Source: Leifsonia sp. ALI-44-B
GTDB taxonomy: Bacteria; Actinomycetota; Actinomycetes; Actinomycetales; Microbacteriaceae
DNA length: 64,000 bases
NCBI RefSeq assembly: GCF_001984125.1
Contig: NZ_MTQL01000007.1
Location: forward strand, 186,001-250,000
Direction: 5' to 3'
The first letter of the stretch is position 1. Each line of letters opens with the position of its first letter. Shown here piece by piece: positions 16,674 to 24,457 of the stretch. The notes beneath the pieces are model-generated. The model searched no databases. It had not been told where the DNA came from and saw only the letters and a program-made list of their open reading frames with translations. The translations under genes and the position numbers were made by a program.

Positions 16674-17135
16674 CTAATCGTCCGTCGGCGTCTCGACCGG
16701 AACCTCGCGGTAGTAGACGTTCTCGCTGATCGCCTCCCAGTCCTCCCCGGGCGACACGCCATCCGCGGCCGACCGGAAGGCGTCTTGCTCAACCTGCAAC
16801 TCGTTGTAGACAGCCCCGCCGCCTCCCCCGCCGCATCCGACACGACCGTCTGTGCCGTCCGGCCCGGTCAACAGGATGCAATACCCATCGTCCGTCGACT
16901 CGCCGAGGTAGACACGGAAGCCAGCCCTTTCTCCGACGAATCGAACCGTCTCGACATCGACCCTCTCGGTCATGTCGGATGTCACCGCCGCGGGAAGCGC
17001 ATCATCCGCGGAAGCCGCACGCTCGAGATCCGACACCTGCACGGCCGGTGCCGAACATCCCGCTAGCGCCACCCCGAGCACAACGGCCCCAGCCACCCAC
17101 CCACTCGCGCGAAAACCACTGTGCTTTCTCATCAT
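16674..17135 (-). CDS. Small secreted lipoprotein of unknown function
   Basis: A 153-residue protein. It has a basic N-terminus, a hydrophobic stretch and the lipobox VALAGC, so it should be exported and lipid-anchored after cleavage at Cys27 or near it. The mature part is acidic, with a single Cys pair near GYCILL and GRVGCGGGGGG, and a poly-Gly turn of six glycines. I do not recognise a domain. It is a single gene that faces the preceding plus-strand gene tail-to-tail. Confidence 0.72.
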   Translation of the reverse strand: MMRKHSGFRASGWVAGAVVLGVALAGCSAPAVQVSDLERAASADDALPAAVTSDMTERVDVETVRFVGERAGFRVYLGESTDDGYCILLTGPDGTDGRVGCGGGGGGAVYNELQVEQDAFRSAADGVSPGEDWEAISENVYYREVPVETPTDD

Positions 17136-17186
17136 CGAACCCCCTTCCGGCGAGCGTAGCCAGATTCGCTGCCGGCCGCATCGATC

Positions 17187-17219
17187 CTGACGACACCGCC
17201 ACCCGCGGGTGGGCGTCAG
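17187..17219 (-). terminator. Nested hairpin at the end of hipA
   Basis: CCACCCGCGGGTGG (17199-17212) is a perfect 14-bp palindrome enclosed by CTGACG and CGTCAG arms. It overlaps the hipA stop codon. Confidence 0.45.
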
Positions 17220-18499
17220 AGGCGCGGCATGAGCATGTAGGGCAGGGATGTGCGCAGCCGGGCCGGCTGACCGTCGAGGAGGTTCTGCGCCTGGCTGCGG
17301 ATGTACCCCGGCACGTGCTTCTCGATCGAAGCGGGTGCCACGACGCGCCGGGTCGCTTCGATGATCTGTTCGAGCGACTCGTCGATGACCTCTCGTGCGC
17401 GCGCCGCGCGAACGCCCCAGCTCTTCGCCTCGTCGATGAGGTGATCCCTTGTGATGGCGCCGATCTGAGACTCACCAGCTATCGACAGCGCCATACCCTG
17501 CGGTGCTTCATAGGCGAGGGCGAGCGGTGAGGCGTCATAGAACGGGGCCAGCATGGCGCTCCCATCCTCAGGATGCATGAGCGAGAAGTTCTTCATGTGC
17601 GCGTCGGTGTTGCCCGAGGCCACGTTCAGCACGGTGTAGCGCAAAAGCCTCTCGCGGTCAGGCTCACTTGCCGAGAAAATCGTGCGGTCCCGATCGAGGA
17701 TCGCAGCGATCGCGCGCAGATTGGCACCAGGATTCTGACGCTCGAATTTGTCGTCCCCTCCCCAGGGCAGGGCTAAGGCTTGCGCGAAGTCTTCTTGATG
17801 GATCCGCTCCGTCCCGCCCGGCACCGCGCGGCGATCGTAACGCTCGATCACCAAGACCGTTCGGGCGCCGATGGTCTCGACCCACGACTCATAGGTGAGA
17901 AGCCCCATCTCGCGAGCAAGAGCGAGGACGAAGTTCTCTCCATCCGCCAAGGCCACGTTCTCGGCGTCAACCGGTTTCAGAATATGCGTCGACGGGATGC
18001 TGCCTCGCCCGGCGAACCAGGCTCCATCGCGTCGCGTGAGCGTCACCTTGCGCTGGAACCCGGGAAGCGCAGAACCGCCACCTCCGAGCAAGAAGCCGGA
18101 TGCCCGCGACAGGATCGCATCGAGTTCGGCGGCATCTAGGCGCCGGGGCTCTTCGGGTTCCCGAGCGCGCCCCACGCTGAGCGCACCGGCGAGGTCAGCA
18201 CCGACCTCGGCCAACATGCCCACGACGTTGTTGCTCGCGACGTGAACCTCGGCGGCCAAGCGTTCCAGCCAGAGCCCCTCGGGAAGCAGCCCACCGAAGA
18301 AGGGAGCGGCGTCGGCCGCGTCCACGCCGACCGGAAGAGACTTCGAGAGCGGGGTATCCCGCAACCGCCACCGCTCGGATGCATCATCGGTCCATGCCAG
18401 CCGGACGGCCCCGGCTTCGTCGACGCGCAGCGTTCCGATTCGAGTGCCGTAGAGCCGGACCACCAGGCCTTGCTCGTCACCGTCCATCGGTAGGCTCAT
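17216..18499 (-). CDS. hipA: HipA-type serine/threonine kinase toxin
   Basis: A 427-residue protein close to the usual 440 residues of HipA. The N-terminal HipA_N part carries FFGGLLPEG. The kinase part has the catalytic-loop motif GNTDAHMKNFSL near residue 300 and FYDASPL with the metal-binding Asp near 320. HipA kinases phosphorylate glutamyl-tRNA synthetase or related tRNA synthetases and are held inactive by HipB. I choose ATG 18499, giving a 23-bp overlap with hipB; ATG 18487 is possible. The kinase motifs are intact, so the toxin should be active. Confidence 0.9.
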   Translation of the reverse strand: MSLPMDGDEQGLVVRLYGTRIGTLRVDEAGAVRLAWTDDASERWRLRDTPLSKSLPVGVDAADAAPFFGGLLPEGLWLERLAAEVHVASNNVVGMLAEVGADLAGALSVGRAREPEEPRRLDAAELDAILSRASGFLLGGGGSALPGFQRKVTLTRRDGAWFAGRGSIPSTHILKPVDAENVALADGENFVLALAREMGLLTYESWVETIGARTVLVIERYDRRAVPGGTERIHQEDFAQALALPWGGDDKFERQNPGANLRAIAAILDRDRTIFSASEPDRERLLRYTVLNVASGNTDAHMKNFSLMHPEDGSAMLAPFYDASPLALAYEAPQGMALSIAGESQIGAITRDHLIDEAKSWGVRAARAREVIDESLEQIIEATRRVVAPASIEKHVPGYIRSQAQNLLDGQPARLRTSLPYMLMPRL

Positions 18500-18713
18500 C
18501 GCGGGTCTGGGCCGTGAGGTCGATGCCGAGGCGCGCCAGGAGGTCGAAGTAGCGCTCGTCGGCGCGTTTTGCCTTGCCACTCTCGAGTTCAGAGATGTAG
18601 CGCTGCGTGGAGCCCAGGGCATCCGCGAGCTGGGCCTGCGACATCCCGTTCTGCGACCGAATTCGACGCACGAGGTCGCCGAGGTCGGCGGCAGATCTGA
18701 TCCGGGCTCTCAT
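18477..18713 (-). CDS. hipB: HipB-type antitoxin, XRE-family repressor
   Basis: A 78-residue single-domain helix-turn-helix protein. The HTH is visible in MSQAQLADALGSTQRYISELESGK, with a short hydrophilic tail. It should bind HipA and repress the pair. The ATG at 18713 has the very strong ribosome site AGGAGGGG immediately upstream. The repeat TATTAC-N6-GTAATA begins 8 bp before the start codon and recurs twice further upstream at exact 29-bp steps. The gene overlaps the toxin start, the usual antitoxin-first order. Confidence 0.92.
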   Translation of the reverse strand: MRARIRSAADLGDLVRRIRSQNGMSQAQLADALGSTQRYISELESGKAKRADERYFDLLARLGIDLTAQTRDEPTDGR

Positions 18714-18721
18714 ACCCCTCC

Positions 18722-18797
18722 TATTACGTATCTGTAATAAGCCTAACTGTTATTACCGTAAAGGTATAGAGCATCCCGTCATTACCGATGTGTAATC
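18722..18797 (-). promoter_or_regulatory. Three phased HipB-type operators over the hipBA promoter
   Basis: TATTAC-GTATCT-GTAATA (18722-18739), TATTAC-CGTAAA-GGTATA (18751-18768) and CATTAC-CGATGT-GTAATC (18780-18797) start 29 bp apart. On the minus strand, -35 TTTACG (18762-18757) overlaps the middle copy. After a 17-bp spacer, -10 TATTAC (18739-18734) overlaps the first copy. Binding would block the promoter. Confidence 0.7.
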
Positions 18798-18807
18798 ACA
18801 TCCACAC

Positions 18808-18841
18808 TTGCGCCCGTTGTTAAGTGCTGTGATACTTAACA
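18808..18841 (+). promoter_or_regulatory. Rhamnose operon promoter with operator
   Basis: TTGCGC (18808-18813), 17 bp, then GATACT (18831-18836) form a promoter. The perfect inverted repeat TGTTAAGT-N8-ACTTAACA (18818-18841) covers the spacer and -10, a repressor-type position. The binding protein is not encoded next to it. Confidence 0.55.
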
Positions 18842-18884
18842 CGTTCGCACACTGAGCGCCGCGCGCGCCAACAAGGGAGTTTGC

Positions 18885-20942
18885 ATGTCGCACAGCACCA
18901 CCGAGCCCACCAACCCGGCCGCCGCCGAGCTCATCGCTCGCAGCAACCGCCTGGGCGCCGACCCCAAGAACACCAACTACGCGGGCGGCAACACATCGGC
19001 CAAGGGCACGGCCATCGACCCCGTCACGGGCGAAGAGGTCGAGCTGCTCTGGGTGAAGGGTTCGGGCGGAGACCTCGGCACGCTCACCGAGAAGGGCCTC
19101 GCGGTGCTGCGCCTCGACCGCCTGCGCGCCATGCAGAACACCTACCCGGGCGTCGAGCGCGAAGACGAGATGGTCGCCGCCTTCGACTACACGCTGCACG
19201 GCAAGGGCGGCGCGGCCCCCTCGATCGACACCCCCATGCACGGCCTCGTCGACGCGAAGCACGTCGACCACTTGCACCCCGACTCCGGCATCGCCATCGC
19301 GACGGCGGCCGACGGCGAAGAACTCACCCGCACGATCTTCGGCGACAAGGTCGTCTGGGTGCCCTGGCGCCGCCCCGGTTTCCAGCTCGGCCTCGACATC
19401 GCGGCCCTGAAGCGCGAGAACCCGCAGGCCATCGGCTGCATCCTCGGCGGCCACGGCATCACGGCCTGGGGCGAGACGAGCGAAGAGTCCGAGAAGAACT
19501 CGCTGTGGATCATCGACACGGCCGCCGCCTACATCGCCGAGAACTCCAAGGCCGAGCCGTTCGGCGCCCCCCTCAAGGGCTATGCGGCCCTCAGCCCCGC
19601 CGAACGTCGCGCCAAGGCGGCCGCCCTGGCCCCCGTCATCCGCGGCATCGCCTCGACCGACAAGCCCCAGGTCGGCCACTTCACCGACGCGGATGTCGTG
19701 CTCGACTTCTTGGCCAGCAGCGAGCACCCGCGCCTCGCCGCCCTGGGCACCAGCTGCCCCGACCACTTCCTGCGCACCAAGGTCAAGCCGCTCGTGCTCG
19801 ACCTGCCGTCAGACGCCAGCATCGAGGACAGCATCGCGCGCCTCGAGGAGCTGCACGAGCAGTACCGCGCCGACTACCAGGCCTATTACGACAGGAACAA
19901 GAAGGACGGATCGCCCGCCATCCGCGGCGCCGACCCCCTCATCGTCCTGATCCCGGGCGTCGGCATGTTCAGCTACGGCAAGGACAAGCAGACCGCGCGC
20001 GTGGCCGGCGAGTTCTACATCAACGCCATCAACGTCATGCGCGGAGCCGAGGGCCTCTCGACCTACGCCCCCATCGACGAGGCCGAAAAGTTCAACATCG
20101 AGTACTGGTCGCTCGAAGAGGCCAAGCTGCAGCGCATGCCCAAGCCCAAGCCGCTCGCCACGCGCATCGCGCTCGTCACGGGCGCCGCGTCGGGCATCGG
20201 CAAGGCCATCGCCACGCGTCTCGCCGCCGAGGGAGCCGTCGTCGTCATCGCCGACCTATCGCTCGAGAAGGCGCAGGCCGCGGCCGCCGAGATCGGCAAC
20301 ACCGATGTCGCGGTGGGCGTGCAGGCGGATGTCTCGGACGAGGCCGCCGTCGAAGCATCCATCAACGAAACGCTCTTGGCCTTCGGCGGGCTCGACCTCG
20401 TGGTCAACAACGCCGGCCTGTCGCTCTCGCGCCCCCTGCTCGAGACGACCGTCGCCGATTGGGACCTGCAGCACAACGTCATGGCCAAGGGCTCGTTCCT
20501 CGTGTCGAAGGCCGCCGCGCGCGTGCTCATCGCGCAGAAACTCGGCGGCGACATCGTGTACATCTCGTCGAAGAACTCGGTCTTCGCGGGCCCCAACAAC
20601 GTCGCCTACTCGGCCACCAAGGCCGACCAGGCCCACCAGGTGCGCCTCTTGGCCGCCGAGCTCGGCGAATACGGCATCAAGGTCAACGGCATCAACCCGG
20701 ATGGTGTGGTGCGCGGTTCGGGCATCTTCGCCTCGGGCTGGGGCGCCAACCGGGCCAAGACCTACGGCATCGAAGAGGAGGACCTGGGCAAGTTCTACGC
20801 CCAGCGCACCATCCTGAAGCGCGAGGTCGTGCCCGAGAACGTGGCCAACGCGGTGTACGTTTTGTGCACGAGCGACCTCTCGCACACGACCGGTTTGCAC
20901 ATCCCGGTCGACGCGGGTGTCGCGGCCGCCTTCCTGCGCTAG
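18885..20942 (+). CDS. rhaEW: Bifunctional rhamnulose-1-phosphate aldolase/L-lactaldehyde dehydrogenase
   Basis: A 685-residue fusion. Residues about 1-400 form a class II aldolase/adducin domain with zinc motif HLHPDSGIAI and ILGGHGITAWG. Residues about 420-685 form a short-chain dehydrogenase with VTGAASGIGKAI and the catalytic YSATK. The aldolase half splits L-rhamnulose 1-phosphate into dihydroxyacetone phosphate and L-lactaldehyde, and the second half oxidises lactaldehyde to L-lactate. The start ATG has AAGGGAG upstream. Rhamnulokinase follows 10 bp later, so the pathway is co-transcribed. Confidence 0.93.
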   Translation: MSHSTTEPTNPAAAELIARSNRLGADPKNTNYAGGNTSAKGTAIDPVTGEEVELLWVKGSGGDLGTLTEKGLAVLRLDRLRAMQNTYPGVEREDEMVAAFDYTLHGKGGAAPSIDTPMHGLVDAKHVDHLHPDSGIAIATAADGEELTRTIFGDKVVWVPWRRPGFQLGLDIAALKRENPQAIGCILGGHGITAWGETSEESEKNSLWIIDTAAAYIAENSKAEPFGAPLKGYAALSPAERRAKAAALAPVIRGIASTDKPQVGHFTDADVVLDFLASSEHPRLAALGTSCPDHFLRTKVKPLVLDLPSDASIEDSIARLEELHEQYRADYQAYYDRNKKDGSPAIRGADPLIVLIPGVGMFSYGKDKQTARVAGEFYINAINVMRGAEGLSTYAPIDEAEKFNIEYWSLEEAKLQRMPKPKPLATRIALVTGAASGIGKAIATRLAAEGAVVVIADLSLEKAQAAAAEIGNTDVAVGVQADVSDEAAVEASINETLLAFGGLDLVVNNAGLSLSRPLLETTVADWDLQHNVMAKGSFLVSKAAARVLIAQKLGGDIVYISSKNSVFAGPNNVAYSATKADQAHQVRLLAAELGEYGIKVNGINPDGVVRGSGIFASGWGANRAKTYGIEEEDLGKFYAQRTILKREVVPENVANAVYVLCTSDLSHTTGLHIPVDAGVAAAFLR

Positions 20943-20952
20943 GAGCAGCTCG

Positions 20953-22497
20953 ATGACGACACACACGGCGAGGCGGGGCACGGTCGCGGCCGTCGACCTC
21001 GGCGCCACGAGCGGGCGCGTCATGCTCGGGCACATCGGGGCGGGCGAGTTGACGCTCATCCCGGTGGCCCGGTTTCCCAACACGCCCGTGCGCACGCCCG
21101 ACGGCTACCACTGGAACATCCTCGAGCTCTATCGGTCGATCACGGCCGGTTTGACGCATGCGGCGCGTGAGGCACCCGAAGTCGAGAGCATCGGCATCGA
21201 CTCCTGGGCGGTCGACTACGGGCTATTGCGGGGCGGCCGGTTGCTCGGCATCCCCTATCACTACCGCGACGAGCGCAACCAGCAGGGCGTGGATGACGTG
21301 CACGCCGTCGTTCCCTTCGACGAGCTCTATCGGCAGAACGGGTTGCAGTTCTTGCCCTTCAACACCGTCTACCAGCTCGCCGCGGAACAGCGCGCCGGAA
21401 CCCTGCCGCTCGCCGACGACCTGCTGCTCATCCCCGACCTCATCGCGTACTGGCTGACGGGCGAGAAGGTGGCCGAGGCCACCAACGCGTCGACCACGGG
21501 CCTCCTCCGGCCCGCGGGTGCGGCCACGGCACTCGAGGGGGCCGCTCGTGCTGGGCGTCCCGCCTCCTCGAGTGCCGCGGCGGCTCCGCTTGCGCGGCCG
21601 GTCTGGAACGACGATCTCATCGCCACGCTCGGCCTGCCCCGCGACATCCTGCCGCCGCTCGTTTCCCCCGGCGAGCGCATCGGGTCGCTGCTGCCCGCCG
21701 TGCAGGCCGATACGGGCATCGGGGCGCACGTTCCCGTCACGGCCATCGGGTCGCACGACACCGCGTCCGCCGTGGTCGCCGTGCCCATGCTGACCGACGA
21801 CGCCGCCTACATCAGCTGCGGAACCTGGGGGCTCGTGGGCGTGGAGCTCGAGCATCCGGTGCTCACCGACGCCAGCCGCGCCGCCAATTTCACGAACGAG
21901 GGCGGCGTCGACGGCCGCACGCGTTTCTTGCACAACGTGATGGGCCTGTGGCTGCTGAGCGAATCGGTGCGCTGGTGGGAACGTGACGGCGAGACCATCG
22001 ACCTGCCCTCCCTGCTCGCGCAGGCGGCGGATGTCTCGGGCGAGATATCGGTCTTCGACGCCGACGACCCGCGCTTCCTGACGCCCGGCGACATGCCCGG
22101 TCGCATCGCGTCCTATCTCGGCGAGCGCGGCCTGCGCGTGCCAGCCAGCCGCGCGGAGTTCGTGCGCTCGATCCTCGAGTCCCTGGCCGAGGCGTTCGCA
22201 CGCGCGGTGCACGCGGCGAGCGAGCTCTCGGGCAAGCGCGTCGGGGTCATCCACGTGGTCGGCGGCGGCTCGCAGAACGCGCTGCTGTGCCAACTCACGG
22301 CCGATCGCGCCGGGCTGCCCGTCGAGGCCGGCCCCGTCGAGGCGACCGCGCTCGGCAACGTTCTCGTGCAGGCGCGGGCCGCCGGCATCATCGACGGCGA
22401 CCTCGAAACGCTGCGGGCGCTCGTGGCACAGACGGTGTCGCCCCGCACGTTCAGCCCGCGTGTCAACCAATCGCGCCCGACCGCGGCCCGGGTCTAG
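20953..22497 (+). CDS. rhaB: Rhamnulokinase
   Basis: A 514-residue FGGY-family kinase. The N-terminal phosphate motif AVDLGATSGRVM is characteristic of rhamnulokinases, followed by IDSWAVDYGLL. The second-domain phosphate motif is GSHDTASAV, and the adenosine motif is VVGGGSQNALLCQ. It phosphorylates L-rhamnulose at C1 to supply the upstream aldolase. The ATG at 20953 has AGGAG seven bases before it; an in-frame start at 20917 lies inside the aldolase gene. A short Ala/Ser-rich insert near residue 200 (AGRPASSSAAAAP) is not typical. Confidence 0.92.
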   Translation: MTTHTARRGTVAAVDLGATSGRVMLGHIGAGELTLIPVARFPNTPVRTPDGYHWNILELYRSITAGLTHAAREAPEVESIGIDSWAVDYGLLRGGRLLGIPYHYRDERNQQGVDDVHAVVPFDELYRQNGLQFLPFNTVYQLAAEQRAGTLPLADDLLLIPDLIAYWLTGEKVAEATNASTTGLLRPAGAATALEGAARAGRPASSSAAAAPLARPVWNDDLIATLGLPRDILPPLVSPGERIGSLLPAVQADTGIGAHVPVTAIGSHDTASAVVAVPMLTDDAAYISCGTWGLVGVELEHPVLTDASRAANFTNEGGVDGRTRFLHNVMGLWLLSESVRWWERDGETIDLPSLLAQAADVSGEISVFDADDPRFLTPGDMPGRIASYLGERGLRVPASRAEFVRSILESLAEAFARAVHAASELSGKRVGVIHVVGGGSQNALLCQLTADRAGLPVEAGPVEATALGNVLVQARAAGIIDGDLETLRALVAQTVSPRTFSPRVNQSRPTAARV

Positions 22498-22506
22498 GGT
22501 CGAAAG

Positions 22507-23457
22507 ATGTCTGACAACACCTCGTCTTCCGCCGCCCCCGCCCGCCTCGTCGTGAGTGTGCCCGGCGACACGTTGCTCAATCGGCTCACCCCGGCGCCCG
22601 AGGGCGTCGACGTCATCGTGTGGGATGTCTCGGGCACTCCGCCGCGCGACCACATCGACATCATCGTGCCGCCCTACATGGGTTCGGTCGACAGCCTCGC
22701 GCCGCTCGCGCACGTCACCTCGCAGATCGTGCAGAGCCAGTCGATCGGCTATGACGGCGTGGCCGACATCCTGCCAGCCGGCATCACGTTCGCGAACGCG
22801 GCGACGGTGCACGAGACCGCGACGGCTGAGCTCACAGTGGCCTTGATTCTCGCGGCGCTGCGCGAGATCCCCCGCTTCGTGCGCGGTGCCTCGCGCGGCC
22901 AGTGGGATCCGGCCCGAGCGACCGGCCTCGCCGACAAGCGCGTGCTGCTCGTCGGCTACGGCGGAGTGGGTGCCGCCATCGCCGACCGCCTCGACCCGTT
23001 CGAGGTCACCATCACGCGCGTGGCGAGCCGCGAACGCGACGACGACCGCGGGCACGTGTATGCCCTGTCGAGCCTCGACGAGCTGCTGCCCGACGCGGAT
23101 GTCGTGGTGCTCGGCGTCCCCCTGACCGACGACACCCGGCACCTGGCCGACGACGCGTTCTTCTCGCGCATGCACGACGGCGCGCTGTTCGTGAACATCG
23201 CTCGCGGCCCCGTGGCCGACACCGAGGCGCTGCTCGCGCACACGTCGAACGGTCGCCTGAATGCGGCGCTCGACGTGACCGACCCCGAACCGCTGCCCGA
23301 CGGGCATCCGCTCTTCGCCCTGCCCAACGTGCTCATCAGCCCCCACGTGGGCGGCGCGACCGACGCCATGATGCCGCGCATGGAGAAGCTGCTGCGCCGC
23401 CAGATCGATCACCTGCTGGCCGGCGACGAGCCCGAGAACGTGGTTCTGCGCACATGA
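22507..23457 (+). CDS. D-isomer-specific 2-hydroxyacid dehydrogenase
   Basis: A 316-residue NAD(P)-dependent dehydrogenase. It carries the dinucleotide motif LVGYGGVGAAIA, catalytic Arg in NIARGPVADTEA, catalytic Glu in DVTDPEPLP and catalytic His in SPHVGG. The catalytic part is short at the N-terminus (no long first domain). The ATG begins 9 bp after the rhamnulokinase stop with GAAAG upstream, so it is in the same operon. It might handle D-lactate, glyoxylate or a sugar-derived hydroxyacid; the substrate is not evident. Confidence 0.88.
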   Translation: MSDNTSSSAAPARLVVSVPGDTLLNRLTPAPEGVDVIVWDVSGTPPRDHIDIIVPPYMGSVDSLAPLAHVTSQIVQSQSIGYDGVADILPAGITFANAATVHETATAELTVALILAALREIPRFVRGASRGQWDPARATGLADKRVLLVGYGGVGAAIADRLDPFEVTITRVASRERDDDRGHVYALSSLDELLPDADVVVLGVPLTDDTRHLADDAFFSRMHDGALFVNIARGPVADTEALLAHTSNGRLNAALDVTDPEPLPDGHPLFALPNVLISPHVGGATDAMMPRMEKLLRRQIDHLLAGDEPENVVLRT

Positions 23458-23463
23458 GGGGGC

Positions 23464-23508
23464 TTGCGCGTGGGGGCGCGCCTCTGTATACAATGTGGTC
23501 CTACCACA
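23464..23508 (+). promoter_or_regulatory. Promoter and FadR/LldR-type operator of the regulator and lactate dehydrogenase genes
   Basis: TTGCGC (23464-23469), 17 bp, TATACA (23487-23492), immediately followed by TGTGGT-CCT-ACCACA (23494-23508). The core TGGT-N3-ACCA is the known half-site layout of the FadR/PdhR/LldR group, so autorepression by the next gene is likely. Confidence 0.65.
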
Positions 23509-23542
23509 CGGCCCGCCACATCAACGACGAGAGGCACACCCC

Positions 23543-24391
23543 GTGACCGAAGAACGCCGAGCCTGGCAGCAGGTGCTCGAGCACATCGAATCCGACCTTC
23601 TGCAGGGTCGTCTGCGCCCCGGAGACCGCCTGCCCGGCGAGCGCGCCCTGGCCACCGACCTGGGCGTCGGCCGCTCGAGCGTGCGCGAGGCCTTCCGCGT
23701 GCTCGAGGTGCTGGGGCTCATCCGCACGGCCTCGGGTTCGGGGCCCACCGCTGGCGCCATCATCGTGGCCCTGCCGACGGGCGGCATGACGGCGCTCATG
23801 CGCTTACAGGTCGCCGCCAACGGCTTCGCGGTTCAGGATGTCGTGGCCACGCGTCTCGTGCTCGAGACCGCCGTCGTCCACGACCTCGCGGGTGACGGGC
23901 AGCGCAATCTCACGCGCCCCGTCGAACTGCTCGACGCCATGGAATCGCGTCAGCTCTCCGAGGCCGAATTCCTGGCCCTCGACGCGCAGTTCCACCTCTC
24001 GCTTGCCGAGGCGGCCGGCAACCAAGTCATCACGGCGACCATGGCGGGCCTGCGCGGATCGATCGAGAACTACGTGCTCGCGGGTGTGCCCAACCTGCCG
24101 TCGTGGGCCGAGACGTCCGAACGCCTGGCCGTCGAGCACCGCCACATCGTGGCCGCCATCGAAGAGGGGGATGCCGCATCCGCCCGCACCCTCGTGCGCG
24201 ACCACATCACGGGCTACTACGCCGAGACCGGGTTGGCGGGGCGCACCCCTGTCGCGCGCCCCGACGAGGATGCCGCGGCGCGCGCGTCCTCATCCCACGG
24301 CGATCACGCGACCGCAGCAGCCCCGGCATCCGCACCTGCTGCGGCGTCGACGCCCGAACCCGAACCTGTTGCCGCCCCCGCCGCATCCTGA
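23543..24391 (+). CDS. FadR-subfamily GntR regulator, probably lactate-responsive
   Basis: A 282-residue protein. The GntR winged helix (LRPGDRLPGERALATDLGVG, then SSVREAFRVLEVLGLI) covers about residues 10-75. The helical FCD ligand domain follows, with metal-ligand candidates LDAQFHLSLAEAAGN and EHRHIVAAI. The last 45 residues are an Ala/Pro-rich tail absent from most relatives. I start at GTG 23543, not at the longer frame beginning 23495, because the promoter lies in that stretch. The adjacent L-lactate dehydrogenase and the operator core suggest an LldR-like role. Confidence 0.9.
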   Translation: MTEERRAWQQVLEHIESDLLQGRLRPGDRLPGERALATDLGVGRSSVREAFRVLEVLGLIRTASGSGPTAGAIIVALPTGGMTALMRLQVAANGFAVQDVVATRLVLETAVVHDLAGDGQRNLTRPVELLDAMESRQLSEAEFLALDAQFHLSLAEAAGNQVITATMAGLRGSIENYVLAGVPNLPSWAETSERLAVEHRHIVAAIEEGDAASARTLVRDHITGYYAETGLAGRTPVARPDEDAAARASSSHGDHATAAAPASAPAAASTPEPEPVAAPAAS

Positions 24392-24457
24392 CTTTCCCCC
24401 TGTCGCCGCGCACACCCGTGGGCCGCGAACCGACCAAACCCCTCGAAAGGACACCCC

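Noticed and set aside
17216-18622. Longer hipA start at 18622
   Set aside because: The first 41 residues are a Ser/Arg/Ala-rich shadow of hipB; the ATG at 18499 gives a normal HipA length.
18881-20956. A 691-codon plus-strand frame overlapping the rhaEW fusion
   Set aside because: It is the second frame of the same gene, with Arg/His/Pro-rich nonsense sequence; the frame with aldolase and dehydrogenase motifs is clear.
21223-23493. A 756-codon open frame on the minus strand across rhaB and the hydroxyacid dehydrogenase gene
   Set aside because: It is antisense to two clear genes and its product is low-complexity Arg/Gly/Asp sequence with no domain, typical of high-GC shadow frames.
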